Origin: Shimazuella soli
GTDB lineage: Bacteria; Bacillota; Bacilli; Thermoactinomycetales; Thermoactinomycetaceae
Assembly (NCBI RefSeq): GCF_022511585.1
Contig: NZ_JAKWBN010000005.1
Coordinates: 1 to 64,000, forward strand
Direction: 5' to 3'
DNA: 64,000 nt
Both the position numbers and the translations under genes were made by a program. Below are positions 28,397 through 38,449 of the stretch, piece after piece. The notes below the pieces were generated by a model. That model saw only the letters and a program-made list of their open reading frames with translations. It was not told where the DNA came from and did not search any database. How positions within the stretch are numbered: position 1 is the first letter of the stretch; every line of letters begins with the position of its first letter.

Positions 28397-29224
28397 ATGA
28401 TTTGGATAGAATGGGTTATTTTGTTCTCGATTGGATTATTTGCAGGAACATTGGGAAGTTTGGTAGGTATTGGCGGAGGTATCATTATTGTACCCAGCCT
28501 TTTATATATAGCTACTGTCTTTAGTAGTTTATCTTCTCTTTCGGCTCAGGTAGCTGCGGGAACTTCTCTGTTAATTGTTATGCTCACAGCTGTATCCTCC
28601 ATTATTACGTTTCATAAACAAAAGAGAATTGACTACCGTAGTGGAATGCTGTTTTTTATCGGTGCAGGACCGGGAGCGTTGGCAGGTGCATATTTCTCTA
28701 AGTTTTTTTCGACTGATTCGTTTATGTTAGGTTTTGGGATATTTTTATTATTTTTGTCTTTGCTTATGATGTTGAAGGATAGGTTAAAACCGATAACTTT
28801 TTCGACTGAAGTGAAAAGAACTTATACAGATTCTACTGGAGAAATTCACCATTATGGTTTTCATACCCCAACAGCAATTATTGTTTCATTTATAATTGGA
28901 ATTATTTCTAGTTTGTTTGGCATTGGCGGTGGGGCTATGTTAGTACCCATGATGCTGATTATTTTTCGCTTTCCTCCTCTTGTAGCAACTGCAACATCGA
29001 TGTTTGTTATTTTTTTATCATCGATTACAGGAAGTATTACTCATATTTTACAAGGACATATTTCTTGGATGCTCCTTCTGCTCATTGCACCAGGATCGTG
29101 GATAGGCGGGCAATTAGGGGCATACTTATCACAGAAAATGAGTAATCGAGTACTGTTGATTATATTCCGTATCACATTAATTTTAGTAGCTATAAAGATG
29201 ATTTTAGATGGGTTACATCTTTAG
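28397..29224 (+). CDS. yunE: TauE/SafE family sulfite or anion exporter YunE
   Basis: About 275 residues with eight membrane helices and two copies of the family glycine motif (GTLGSLVGIGGGIIIVPSLL near 20 and ISSLFGIGGGAMLVPMML near 170). Members move sulfite, sulfonates or related organic anions; the substrate here is unknown. AGGAG lies nine bases before ATG 28397. A GTG at 28394 is also possible. Confidence 0.88.
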   Translation: MIWIEWVILFSIGLFAGTLGSLVGIGGGIIIVPSLLYIATVFSSLSSLSAQVAAGTSLLIVMLTAVSSIITFHKQKRIDYRSGMLFFIGAGPGALAGAYFSKFFSTDSFMLGFGIFLLFLSLLMMLKDRLKPITFSTEVKRTYTDSTGEIHHYGFHTPTAIIVSFIIGIISSLFGIGGGAMLVPMMLIIFRFPPLVATATSMFVIFLSSITGSITHILQGHISWMLLLLIAPGSWIGGQLGAYLSQKMSNRVLLIIFRITLILVAIKMILDGLHL

Positions 29225-29240
29225 TAGAGAGAGGGATAAC

Positions 29241-30683
29241 ATGAAGCGAATACATCTTATCCATACCAATGACATACATAGCCATTTGGAAGCTGCAGCA
29301 CAGATTGATACATATGTGTCACGGCAAAGAAAACAGTGGGAGGAAAAGGGGGAAGTTGGATTTTTAGTAGATATCGGAGATCATTTGGATCGAGCAAGAT
29401 GGGAGACAGAGGGGACAGATGGCTTAGTAAACAGAGCTATCTTAGAAACGTCTGAATATGATGTTGTTACACTTGGTAACAACGAACTACTTACTTTCTC
29501 TCATGATGATTTATATGCGATGTATACTAAGTCATCTTTCTATACAGTCTGCTCTAACGTAGAAGATCCTCTTTTTCTGCCTTATCAATTATATGAGTGC
29601 GCTGGAGTAAAATTAGCTTTTATTGGAGTTACTGTTTGGTTTGATCAACTTTATCAGTCACTTGGATGGAAAGTAACAGACCCTTTTGTAGCAGTTCGTT
29701 CTCTTACAGAACAATTGCGAGCGAAAGGTTATCTGATATTGGTGTTATCTCATCTCGGTTATCCTAGTGATGTGAAGATGGCTGAAGAAATTCCTGGTAT
29801 TGATGTGATTATGGGAGGACATACCCATCATTTGTTGGTAAAACCAGAAAAAATTAATCACACTACACTTGCTGCAGCCGGAAAATATGGAAATTATATC
29901 GGTCATCTACAACTATTATGTGATGATGAAGGCAATTTGGTAAAAGTGGAAGGGGGAGCCTTTCCACTGGAGGAAGAACCAAGCCCTAGGATATTAGCTA
30001 TTATAAAAGAGTATCAAGGTCAAGCGTCTGAGTATTTAAACCAACCTGTAGCAGAACTAGAAGAAGACCTGATCGTACAATGGGATAAAGAAACTCCGCT
30101 GCCAAACCTATTAGCAGATAGCTTGGTCAAATGGACTGGGGTGGAATATGGATTAGTGAATAATGGGCAGATGCTTTATTCACTCCCGCAAGGATTGGTA
30201 ACAAAGGGTGGATTGCATACTACTTGTCCACATCCCATCAATCCTGTCGTAATCGAATTAAATGGCAAAGATTTGAGGTATACCCTTGAGGAATCATTAT
30301 TAGAAGAATTTATAATGATGAAATTACAAGGTTTTGGATTCAGAGGCGAAAGATTGGGGAGTATGGCTATATCTGGAATAACTGTCAAATATAACCCTAT
30401 GAACCCCCCTTATCAAAAAATACAACAAATATTCATGGGTAAAGACTTACTTGTGGATGATAACATATACCATATAGCAACCATTAGTATGTTTGTTTAT
30501 GGGAAGGGGTACAAATTATTAAGTAAAGGAAGAGTCCTACATTACTATGTACCCGAACCGCTCAGACAAGTGCTGGCAAATGGTATCCAGTCTTACCATT
30601 TGCGTAAAGCAAGCAAACAAAAAAGGTGGATTATTTCTTCTCCCAAGGAAGAACATGTTGATAACGTTCCAGAAGGAAAATAA
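29241..30683 (+). CDS. yunD: 5'-nucleotidase/metallophosphatase YunD
   Basis: 480 residues. The N-terminal calcineurin-like metallophosphatase has IHLIHTNDIHSHLE, LVDIGDHLDR, VTLGNNELL, VLSHLGYP and GGHTHH metal-binding blocks. The C-terminal 5'-nucleotidase domain (from about 280) has NLLADSLVKWTGVEYGLVNNGQ. No signal peptide is present, which agrees with the cytosolic YunD type. ATG 29241 has GAGAGAGGG five bases upstream. The last 53 bases overlap the convergent queT gene. Confidence 0.92.
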   Translation: MKRIHLIHTNDIHSHLEAAAQIDTYVSRQRKQWEEKGEVGFLVDIGDHLDRARWETEGTDGLVNRAILETSEYDVVTLGNNELLTFSHDDLYAMYTKSSFYTVCSNVEDPLFLPYQLYECAGVKLAFIGVTVWFDQLYQSLGWKVTDPFVAVRSLTEQLRAKGYLILVLSHLGYPSDVKMAEEIPGIDVIMGGHTHHLLVKPEKINHTTLAAAGKYGNYIGHLQLLCDDEGNLVKVEGGAFPLEEEPSPRILAIIKEYQGQASEYLNQPVAELEEDLIVQWDKETPLPNLLADSLVKWTGVEYGLVNNGQMLYSLPQGLVTKGGLHTTCPHPINPVVIELNGKDLRYTLEESLLEEFIMMKLQGFGFRGERLGSMAISGITVKYNPMNPPYQKIQQIFMGKDLLVDDNIYHIATISMFVYGKGYKLLSKGRVLHYYVPEPLRQVLANGIQSYHLRKASKQKRWIISSPKEEHVDNVPEGK

Positions 30684-31107
30684 AAGGCAGCCCTAGTAAA
30701 TAACATACACCTAATTCTCCAAACCCGACGTATAACATCAACCAAGGTATACCAACTTGTAATCCTCCTATAAAACCAAGTAAGACACCGATGATGACAG
30801 CATTGACGATTACAGGTGGTAATGGTGCAAGAAAACGGTTTTTTGTCAGCGATGTGAGGTACGCGGCGAGTAAAGTTGCCAAGCTGCCAAAAACTACATC
30901 ATAAATCCCTGCTGGACTGAGCAAATTGGATATAATGGTTCCAATGAAAAGGCCAGGAATGGCGAGTCGGGTGAAGAATGGGAGCACAGTGAGTACTTCT
31001 GATATCCGAAATTGAATGTAGTTGAATGATAGTGGTGCAAATAGGTAAGTGAGTAAAACATAAATTGCTGCAATCATTGCGACAGTGGTAATGTTTTTTG
31101 TAGTCAT
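30631..31107 (-). CDS. queT: QueT-family queuosine precursor transporter
   Basis: 158 residues with five to six membrane helices and the QueT pattern (IAAIYVLLTYLFAPLSFNYIQFRISEVLTVLPFF, then SPAGIYDVVFGSLATLLAAYLTS). QueT is the substrate-binding subunit of an ECF transporter for queuosine precursors such as preQ1. Only 50 bases separate it from the divergent DUF6154-like gene, and I could not recognise a preQ1 riboswitch there. It overlaps yunD tail-to-tail. Confidence 0.88.
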   Translation of the reverse strand: MTTKNITTVAMIAAIYVLLTYLFAPLSFNYIQFRISEVLTVLPFFTRLAIPGLFIGTIISNLLSPAGIYDVVFGSLATLLAAYLTSLTKNRFLAPLPPVIVNAVIIGVLLGFIGGLQVGIPWLMLYVGFGELGVCYLLGLPFIFLLERYQHVLPWEKK

Positions 31108-31157
31108 ATTTGATTCCCCCCATTAACTTAGTATGACGAATTTGAGGAGGATTTTCC

Positions 31158-31415
31158 ATGAGTTTTGCTGACGAAGTATATTCCATGTACCGTGATCAGC
31201 TTCAAGATGATGAAGAAGATGCTATTTCTATTGTACTTAACTTACTCGAAGAACAATCACATGAGGATTTACTTCGTTTGCTGGAAAGATTAAGCATTGA
31301 TGAACTTTCCCAAATGATTGGGATATATTTGGTCGAGATGCTAAAAATTAGGATGATTCAAGATGGTAAATTAAATACTTTAAAGTCGTTTACAGACAGT
31401 ACGCGTTTGCATTAA
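31158..31415 (+). CDS. DUF6154-like small protein
   Basis: 85 residues, acidic and helical: FADEVYSMYRDQL then DDEEDAISIVLNLLEE and LSQMIGIYLVEMLKIRM. This resembles the short DUF6154 proteins of Bacillus; function unknown. GAGGAGG lies seven bases before the ATG. A hairpin that also covers the yunC ribosome binding site follows. Confidence 0.7.
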   Translation: MSFADEVYSMYRDQLQDDEEDAISIVLNLLEEQSHEDLLRLLERLSIDELSQMIGIYLVEMLKIRMIQDGKLNTLKSFTDSTRLH

Positions 31416-31416
31416 A

Positions 31417-31470
31417 AAAGCACTCTTTTCCGCTTTTGCTCATAGGCTAGCAAGGGAAAGGAGTGTTTTT
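31417..31470 (+). terminator. Hairpin that terminates the DUF6154-like gene and masks the yunC SD
   Basis: CACTCTTTTCC (31421-31431) pairs with GGAAAGGAGTG (31455-31465), one wobble, then TTTTT. The second arm contains AAAGGAG, the only SD for yunC. Confidence 0.65.
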
Positions 31471-31471
31471 C

Positions 31472-31780
31472 TTGATCGATTTAAAACCAATAAATATTGA
31501 TGAAAAAACTACTGTTCTGGGTGTTGAAGTGAAGTTGCCCAAAACAACATTGCTCGCGATTACTACTGATATCGGTTATATCATGTGTGGAGCTCTAGAT
31601 GTAGGTTTGCTCAATGATCGGCTGTCTAGTCGGAGAATTATTGCGGGTAGAGCGGTTGGTGTGAAGACGTTAGAGGAACTGCTTGTAGCTCCCTTAGAAT
31701 CTGTTACCCATACAGCAAGAGATCTAGGCATTACGGAAGGAATGACTGGATCGGATGCGCTACTGAGAATGCTTCGTTAA
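31472..31780 (+). CDS. yunC: DUF1805 protein YunC
   Basis: 102 residues. TTTDIGYIMCGALDVGLLNDRL, IIAGRAVGVKTLEELL and the LESVTHTARDLGITEGMTG tail follow YunC of B. subtilis, a small alpha-beta protein of unknown role. The start is TTG at 31472, nine bases after GGAAAGGAG. The GTG at 31463 lies within one base of that site and is unlikely. Confidence 0.85.
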   Translation: MIDLKPINIDEKTTVLGVEVKLPKTTLLAITTDIGYIMCGALDVGLLNDRLSSRRIIAGRAVGVKTLEELLVAPLESVTHTARDLGITEGMTGSDALLRMLR

Positions 31781-31872
31781 CTCCGTCTTTTCCATAGTTT
31801 TTTTAAGATGAGAGGCAGAACAAACTTGGCAGCAAATCGAAGAATTTGAGATATCAACCGTTTTTTATTCAT
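31777..31872 (-). CDS. 31-residue cationic mini-protein
   Basis: Frame MNKKRLISQILRF, then AAKFVLPLILKKLWKRRS. It is strongly basic at both ends with an amphipathic hydrophobic middle, like a peripheral membrane peptide. GAGGTGG lies four to five bases before the ATG. The stop overlaps the convergent yunC stop by three bases. The fully coding-like composition and good SD support it; no family is recognised. Confidence 0.5.
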   Translation of the reverse strand: MNKKRLISQILRFAAKFVLPLILKKLWKRRS

Positions 31873-31920
31873 GACAACCACCTCATATGGAAGTTATTCT
31901 TTTCAGTATAATGGAAAAAG

Positions 31921-31950
31921 AAAAGGAAGCACAAATTTGTGCTTCCTTTT
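31921..31950. terminator. Bidirectional terminator, perfect palindrome
   Basis: AAAAGGAAGCACAAA and its exact complement, no spacer. It serves the minus-strand csp gene. Confidence 0.88.
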
Positions 31951-31963
31951 CTTTTTATAATCA

Positions 31964-32167
31964 TTATCCGTTTACACGAACAACATTTGCGGATTGAGGG
32001 CCACGATCGCCATCAACGATTTCAAATTCTACTGCTTCGCCTTCTTCTAAGGTTTTGAATCCGTCACCTTGGATAGCGGAGAAGTGTACGAATACATCGC
32101 CACCGTCTTCACGCTCGATGAAACCATAACCTTTTTCTGCGTTAAACCATTTAACTTTACCCTTCAT
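31964..32167 (-). CDS. csp: Cold-shock protein (CspB/CspD type)
   Basis: 67 residues, one OB-fold domain with RNP1 (KGYGFIERE) and RNP2 (VFVHFSAI) RNA-binding motifs. It acts as an RNA chaperone. AGGAGG lies about ten bases before the ATG. The gene has a leader of roughly 110 bases up to a likely -10 TAATAG near 32285-32290, as expected for csp genes controlled at the mRNA level. Confidence 0.96.
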   Translation of the reverse strand: MKGKVKWFNAEKGYGFIEREDGGDVFVHFSAIQGDGFKTLEEGEAVEFEIVDGDRGPQSANVVRVNG

Positions 32168-32303
32168 TCTCTTGGGCCTCCTTTTGTATATTAAAAAGCG
32201 GATCCTAAGAAACTGGATCGATGAACCTACTTACAAGAGGCCACAAGACCATACTTGGGTATTCCACTTTTTAATTCTGATCTCTATTATGCCACAAAGG
32301 GAA

Positions 32304-32735
32304 TCAATCTAGCAAGTGTTCGTAAGGTTTCAGATCAATGTTTTTCTTTTGCAATGTCTTGATAAGCCATTTGTGATCTCTTTTAGGAGTGGCTAAAATA
32401 TAGCCTTCTATAATATAAGCCTCTGTCATTTGGGAGGCATTATGCCCCAGTGCAATCTCCCCGATTTTACCAGCTATTTTTTGTTTTGCTACATCTCGAA
32501 ACAGTTCTGGAACTGGCAGCACTAGATCATTTAAGAGAGATTTTTGTTCGGTATTCCATAAATGTATTGTCTTCTCAATGTAGTGATTTTGCCAATCCAA
32601 TTCCGATTTTCCATCTGCTTTAGGTAAGCTCTTTAGAAATTTCCGAAACATGAAATATCCACCAATTGCCATTAAACCAATCAATGCAACCCAAAAAAAC
32701 TGGTAGAAAACGGATAGTAAATAAGGAGTATTCAC
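32304..32735 (-). CDS. yneK: DUF2621 protein (YneK-like)
   Basis: 143 residues. One N-terminal membrane helix (about 12-32) ends in YFMFRKFLKSLPKADGKSELDWQNHYIE, followed by VPELFRDVAKQKIAGKIGEIAL and ATPKRDHKWLIKTL, all as in B. subtilis YneK. Function unknown, membrane-anchored with a cytosolic domain. GTG 32735 is preferred, with GAGGTGA seven bases upstream. Confidence 0.85.
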   Translation of the reverse strand: MNTPYLLSVFYQFFWVALIGLMAIGGYFMFRKFLKSLPKADGKSELDWQNHYIEKTIHLWNTEQKSLLNDLVLPVPELFRDVAKQKIAGKIGEIALGHNASQMTEAYIIEGYILATPKRDHKWLIKTLQKKNIDLKPYEHLLD

Positions 32736-32982
32736 CAATCATTCACCTCATGTTTATTATAAGGAGTTTGTATACAAAAATGAACTGTTTATGATGGATT
32801 TTTGTTTGCGGTCAAAAAGTGACAACTTTAAGAAGATTAAGCTCTATTTCGAAAAAATCAAAGGATGTAGTAAATCTGTAAAAGAATTTTTTTCTTTTTG
32901 TAATGAATAGGTGCCACAATAGGGGGATAGTAAACAGTATAGTAAGATGTATAATATATATTGACAGGGAAGGAGTTTTTTT

Positions 32983-33633
32983 ATGAGCCAAACAAAAAAC
33001 CATTATCGATTTCGCCTAGCGACTTCCCTCCTTTTAACACTCATCCTGGGTGGAATACTGTTAGCAGGACAAAAGCTAATTTATACCGATAAAATGAAGA
33101 TATTTTACTTTCAAGGAAAACCTGGTACTTTATTTTTCGCCCTTTTCGCATGTACGATTGCTGTCTATTTTTATTTGTTCACCAAAAGAGGCGACACTGG
33201 AAAGGTAATGAAAAAGTGGTGTCTTACTATTAATACCATACTGTTTGTTTTATTGCTTCCACTTCAGGTCTTTAGTATGGATTCTTATTTCTATATCTCG
33301 GATCGAGAAGTAGTGGAATCTAAATTTTGGAACGTTGGAGATAAAGAAACAGTTGATTGGAAAGACTTAAAGAAGTCTGTACTAACCGTGTTTGGAGACG
33401 GAAATAGTGATACAGTTTCGATTATAAACCGTTTGGTTTTTCGAAATGGAAAAACATATGATATCAATATTTCAACCATAGGAAAACAAGAATTTAGTAA
33501 ATTATTAACTTATCTTAAACACCAAAAATTGTTAGTGGAAGTTCAGCGGCCAAGTGAAGAGCAGCTTCAACTGGTACGAAGTAACTACGGTCCACAAGTA
33601 GCAAAATTATTTATAGACAATAAAAATGGTTAA
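32983..33633 (+). CDS. Hypothetical membrane protein, 216 residues
   Basis: Three membrane helices in the first 110 residues (about 12-30, 48-66, 82-100), then a folded C-terminal domain with strand-rich segments (YFYISDREVVESKFW, RLVFRNGKTYDINIST). It resembles the PH-like tails of some small integral membrane proteins of Bacillales, but I cannot name the family. AAGGAG lies about nine bases before the ATG. It is monocistronic with a perfect terminator. Confidence 0.65.
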   Translation: MSQTKNHYRFRLATSLLLTLILGGILLAGQKLIYTDKMKIFYFQGKPGTLFFALFACTIAVYFYLFTKRGDTGKVMKKWCLTINTILFVLLLPLQVFSMDSYFYISDREVVESKFWNVGDKETVDWKDLKKSVLTVFGDGNSDTVSIINRLVFRNGKTYDINISTIGKQEFSKLLTYLKHQKLLVEVQRPSEEQLQLVRSNYGPQVAKLFIDNKNG

Positions 33634-33639
33634 CCGTCA

Positions 33640-33672
33640 AAAAGGACTGGAGCAATTAGCTCCAGTCCTTTT
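33640..33672 (+). terminator. Intrinsic terminator, perfect 14-base stem
   Basis: AAAAGGACTGGAGC and its exact complement flank AATTA. Confidence 0.92.
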
Positions 33673-33695
33673 ACAATAAAAAAAGGCCAATTGGC

Positions 33696-33788
33696 CTAGA
33701 AGCAAAGCTGAATAATCGCGTATATGGAAGCCCATAATGGAATGCTCATTAGACTTGCGTTTAAAATCCCTACTGTTGCGTTCATCAT
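33696..33788 (-). CDS. 30-residue hydrophobic mini-protein
   Basis: Frame MMNATVGILNASLMSIPLWA, then SIYAIIQLCF. GGGGGA is five bases before the first ATG. The stop runs into the palindrome AGGCCAATTGGCCT followed by seven T on the minus strand, a short terminator. It lies in a 377-base gap otherwise without genes. Evidence is gene anatomy only. Confidence 0.45.
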   Translation of the reverse strand: MMNATVGILNASLMSIPLWASIYAIIQLCF

Positions 33789-34007
33789 TCATTCCCCCAA
33801 AAAATTGTTTTACCGTTCATCTATGTAAGTTTGTTAAAGTCTTGTTTAACTTGATAGGTTTAGTATACAGACAGCAATGCGATTTGTCTTGAAAATTGCT
33901 ACAATGTAATCTACATGTAAAGTTAGGGAGAAATAGTTGTAATTAAACAACACTACGTTGTTATTTGTTACAATAAGGTATCCAGAAGATAGGAGAGGAA
34001 TGTCTAA

Positions 34008-35606
<1,599 letters not shown>

Positions 35607-35685
35607 GAAATATGTTGTCGATTGATGATTGGAATTTTTTATATATGTAGATGACATTTTCATCTATTAAAGAAGAGGATAAGTT

Positions 35686-36792
35686 ATGAAGAAGCCAATT
35701 TCTCCACAGTGGGACCCATGGGACGCTTGGAATACAGTACAAGTAAAACAACGATATGAATTGACAAGTATTGAGTTTACGGTTACCAATCTTTGTAACC
35801 TTCGCTGTGAGCATTGTGCAGTGGGAGAGACGCTACTTGAAAAAGAAATGCCTTTTATCTCGTTGGAAAAAGTATTTAGACGGCTAGACGAAGTAGAAAC
35901 ACTGCAAACAATCAGTTTAACGGGTGGAGAGCCCGTTTTTCATCCTGATACAGTAGAGAAGGCCATAAAACCGATCCTGCAATATGCGAAAAAGCGCGGA
36001 ATTTATACACAATTGAACACAAACTTAACGCTACCATACAATCGATACGAAGATTGGATCGAAGATGTGGATGTCGTGCATATATCTTACAACTACCGGG
36101 ACTATCAAGATTTTCACCGAATGGTCTATGCCAAAATGGATCGAATGGTATCTACAAAAATAGCTGAAAGAACATTTACGCTGATGAAGGACAATGCGAA
36201 GAAATTAGCGGATGGTGGTGTATTTGTTTCAGCAGAAACGTTTTTAAGTCCATTTACGGCTCCTCATATCTTAGCTATGCATGAGGAAGTTGTTGCAATG
36301 GGTTGCCAGAGACATGAAGTTCATCCTTTATATCCGAGTGATTTTGCTAAAGGGATGTCCCTGCTTTCCTTAGAAGAATATCGTCAAGCAGTAGAAGATT
36401 TGATCAAGGAACCAAAAACTTGGGTCTTATTTGGCACGCTTCCTTTTTTTCCATGCAGCGATGATAAACGGGATCAAAACTTATGGGTAAAGTTGCACCA
36501 ACACCCAGACATTACAGTAAGACAAGACCCAGATGGTAGAAATCGGTTGAATATCAATTTATTTACAGGGAATGTAACGGTAACTGATTTTGCAGAGTTA
36601 CAATCGTTTGGCAACATCTCGAACCAAAAATTGGTGGATATTTTTCATAATTGGTTACAACATCCACAAGCTAATCGATTACATTGCATGTGTCCAGCAG
36701 CAAAATGTACCGGACCAAATCTGCTAGTAGCAGATAGTTATTATCCGGCGTGGGAATTTAAAGATAGAAAATCGCATGTCCAAGTATGTTAA
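35686..36792 (+). CDS. yfkAB: Radical SAM protein YfkAB
   Basis: 368 residues. The radical SAM cluster motif is CNLRCEHC (CxxxCxxC) near residue 38, followed by SLTGGEPVFHP. Near the end lies the CxCxxxxC motif, CMCPAAKC, that defines the YfkAB family. In B. subtilis the reading frame is split into yfkA and yfkB; here it is whole. The reaction is unknown. AGAGGATAAGTT precedes the ATG. A small GC-rich gene begins about 85 bases downstream. Confidence 0.93.
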   Translation: MKKPISPQWDPWDAWNTVQVKQRYELTSIEFTVTNLCNLRCEHCAVGETLLEKEMPFISLEKVFRRLDEVETLQTISLTGGEPVFHPDTVEKAIKPILQYAKKRGIYTQLNTNLTLPYNRYEDWIEDVDVVHISYNYRDYQDFHRMVYAKMDRMVSTKIAERTFTLMKDNAKKLADGGVFVSAETFLSPFTAPHILAMHEEVVAMGCQRHEVHPLYPSDFAKGMSLLSLEEYRQAVEDLIKEPKTWVLFGTLPFFPCSDDKRDQNLWVKLHQHPDITVRQDPDGRNRLNINLFTGNVTVTDFAELQSFGNISNQKLVDIFHNWLQHPQANRLHCMCPAAKCTGPNLLVADSYYPAWEFKDRKSHVQVC

Positions 36793-36878
36793 AGATGAAG
36801 AATCATTAATATTATTCGAAAATATCTGATATAATGAGATGCGTATAACATAGGTATCGATTGACACAAAGGAGTGTC

Positions 36879-37079
36879 GTGACGACGAGTACTGTCATCC
36901 AGCAGTTGAGGCAAGGTGCAGTAGAGTTCGCAAAGTTCGCTGAAGAGCATCCGGACTCCCCATTGGCTGAAATCGCCTTGGAGTTGGCAGCGGATAAAAA
37001 TAGAGCAGCTAAGACCGCACCTTTGTGGATCAAGATCCAAAACGTTTTGAGAATCATTTCTAGGATTTGGAAAGGTTGA
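36879..37079 (+). CDS. 66-residue GC-rich mini-protein with cationic tail
   Basis: GTG start with AAAGGAG four bases upstream. The first two thirds are acidic and helical (EFAKFAEEHPDSPLAEIALE); the last 20 residues are basic and amphipathic (TAPLWIKIQNVLRIISRIWK). That leader-plus-cationic-core look recalls antimicrobial or membrane-active peptides, but no processing site is evident. Bases 36881-36940 are 53% GC by hand count, above the neighbours. A TATAAT at about 36829 could drive it. Family not recognised. Confidence 0.55.
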   Translation: MTTSTVIQQLRQGAVEFAKFAEEHPDSPLAEIALELAADKNRAAKTAPLWIKIQNVLRIISRIWKG

Positions 37080-37151
37080 AATTAGTAAAAACAGACAAAA
37101 GCCTTGAAAAAGGTCTCCTAGATTCGTCAAACTAACAACCTGCCGAATCCC

Positions 37152-37182
37152 CCCTGACGCCATCTAAAAGGTGGTGTCAGGG
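37152..37182 (+). terminator. GC-rich hairpin behind the mini-gene
   Basis: CCCTGACGCCA / TGGTGTCAGGG, 11 pairs with one wobble, nine-base loop, no T-run. It resembles in style the hairpins at 910 and 12798. Confidence 0.6.
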
Positions 37183-37228
37183 ATATCTTAGTAAAAGTAA
37201 TTGCTATTTGCGTGAAAAAAGCAAATGT

Positions 37229-37258
37229 TAAAAGGCAACCTTATAGAGGTTGCCTTTT
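37229..37258 (+). terminator. Terminator AAAAGGCAACC type
   Basis: AAAAGGCAACC / GGTTGCCTTTT around a seven-base loop. It may end transcription from yfkAB and the mini-gene. Confidence 0.8.
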
Positions 37259-37532
37259 ATAATGAAAGGGAAAATGAAGGATGAAAATCTCCTTCCAACT
37301 CATTTAAATTACATACTTTTTTTGTTTGAGTTTGCATCTTTACTTAACTGTTTCCATGATACATGAACTTAAGAAGAAATTATTGGGAATAGAAAAAAAT
37401 GTCGATATTCATCCTTTCTTCTACTTAATTGAAGGGGAAATGGAATCGTGGGAGAAAATATATTATTAGGAATAATTTGTCATAAACAGGAAAATAACGG
37501 CATGTTGCTATCAGTGTTATGGAGGGGATTTC
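37259..37532. other. AT-rich gap without recognised features
   Basis: About 270 bases upstream of the epimerase gene. A 34-codon frame starting at 37264 lacks support. No repeat, RNA or strong promoter stands out. Confidence 0.5.
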
Positions 37533-38435
37533 TTGAAAATTGCAATCACAGGTTCAACCGGAATGGTTGGTCAACGTTTGGTTCAAACACTAAGTGATCA
37601 GGGACATGAAATCTTTCGAGTTATACGCTCACGCAATGCACATGTAAAAGAGCCAACAATTTCATGGGATCCAGAAAAACAGTTCTTGGATTTGCAACAA
37701 TTGAATGGTATGGATGTAGTTATTCACCTAGCTGGTGAAAACATAAGTAAACGGTGGACAAAAAGACAGAAAGAAAAGATTGAGCAGAGCAGGGTACAAG
37801 GGACGAAATTCCTATCCTCTTCTTTGGCTCAGTTAAAAAATCCGCCAAAATGTCTGCTTTCAGCATCTGCTATCCATTATTATGGAAATCATCCTTATTC
37901 TAAGCTGTTGGATGAGAACAGTGTTCAAGGTACAGGTTTTTTATCGGAAGTAGTTCAGCAGTGGGAAGATGCTACAAAACCAGCTGAAGAAAAAGGTATC
38001 CGAGTTGTACATATGAGATTTGGAGTAATTTTAGATAAAAACGCTGGAGCTTTAAAAAAGATGTTACTCCCATTTCAATTAGGGTTAGGGGGGAAGATTG
38101 GGACAGGAAGACAAGCATTCAGTTGGATTGCTCTAGATGAAATACCTGATATCATCCAGTTTTTAATAGAAAAGGAAGAATTAAAAGGTGCAGTGAATAT
38201 AGTTAGTCCAGAACCTGTAACCAACTACCGTTTTACAAAAATATTGGGAAGTATATTAAACCGGCCAACTGTTTTACCAATACCAGCTCTTTTGTTAAAA
38301 GCGATATATGGTGAAATGGCAGAACAACTGCTAGTAGATGGGATTCGAGTATCCTCTAAAAAATTGATAAATAGCGGATATACTTTCGAGTATTCGGACT
38401 TAAAACGAACCTTGGAGCATATGTTTAACAACTAG
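37533..38435 (+). CDS. TIGR01777-family NAD(P)-dependent epimerase
   Basis: 300 residues, atypical SDR fold. The Rossmann motif ITGSTGMVGQRLV is at residues 4-16, VIHLAGENISKRWT follows, and the family's LLSASAIHYYG and RFGVILDKNAGALKKMLLPFQLGLGGKIGTGRQAFSWI blocks are complete. The C-terminal DUF1731 part (PIPALLLKAIYGEMAEQLLVDG) is present. Substrate unknown; the B. subtilis counterpart is YfhF. Start is TTG at 37533 after GGAGGGGA. Confidence 0.9.
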   Translation: MKIAITGSTGMVGQRLVQTLSDQGHEIFRVIRSRNAHVKEPTISWDPEKQFLDLQQLNGMDVVIHLAGENISKRWTKRQKEKIEQSRVQGTKFLSSSLAQLKNPPKCLLSASAIHYYGNHPYSKLLDENSVQGTGFLSEVVQQWEDATKPAEEKGIRVVHMRFGVILDKNAGALKKMLLPFQLGLGGKIGTGRQAFSWIALDEIPDIIQFLIEKEELKGAVNIVSPEPVTNYRFTKILGSILNRPTVLPIPALLLKAIYGEMAEQLLVDGIRVSSKKLINSGYTFEYSDLKRTLEHMFNN

Positions 38436-38449
38436 AAGGGGGAGTGATC

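Noticed and set aside
31108-31157. Possible preQ1 riboswitch before queT
   Set aside because: The 50-base gap has no recognisable preQ1 aptamer core, only a possible CCTCC/GGGGG pairing.
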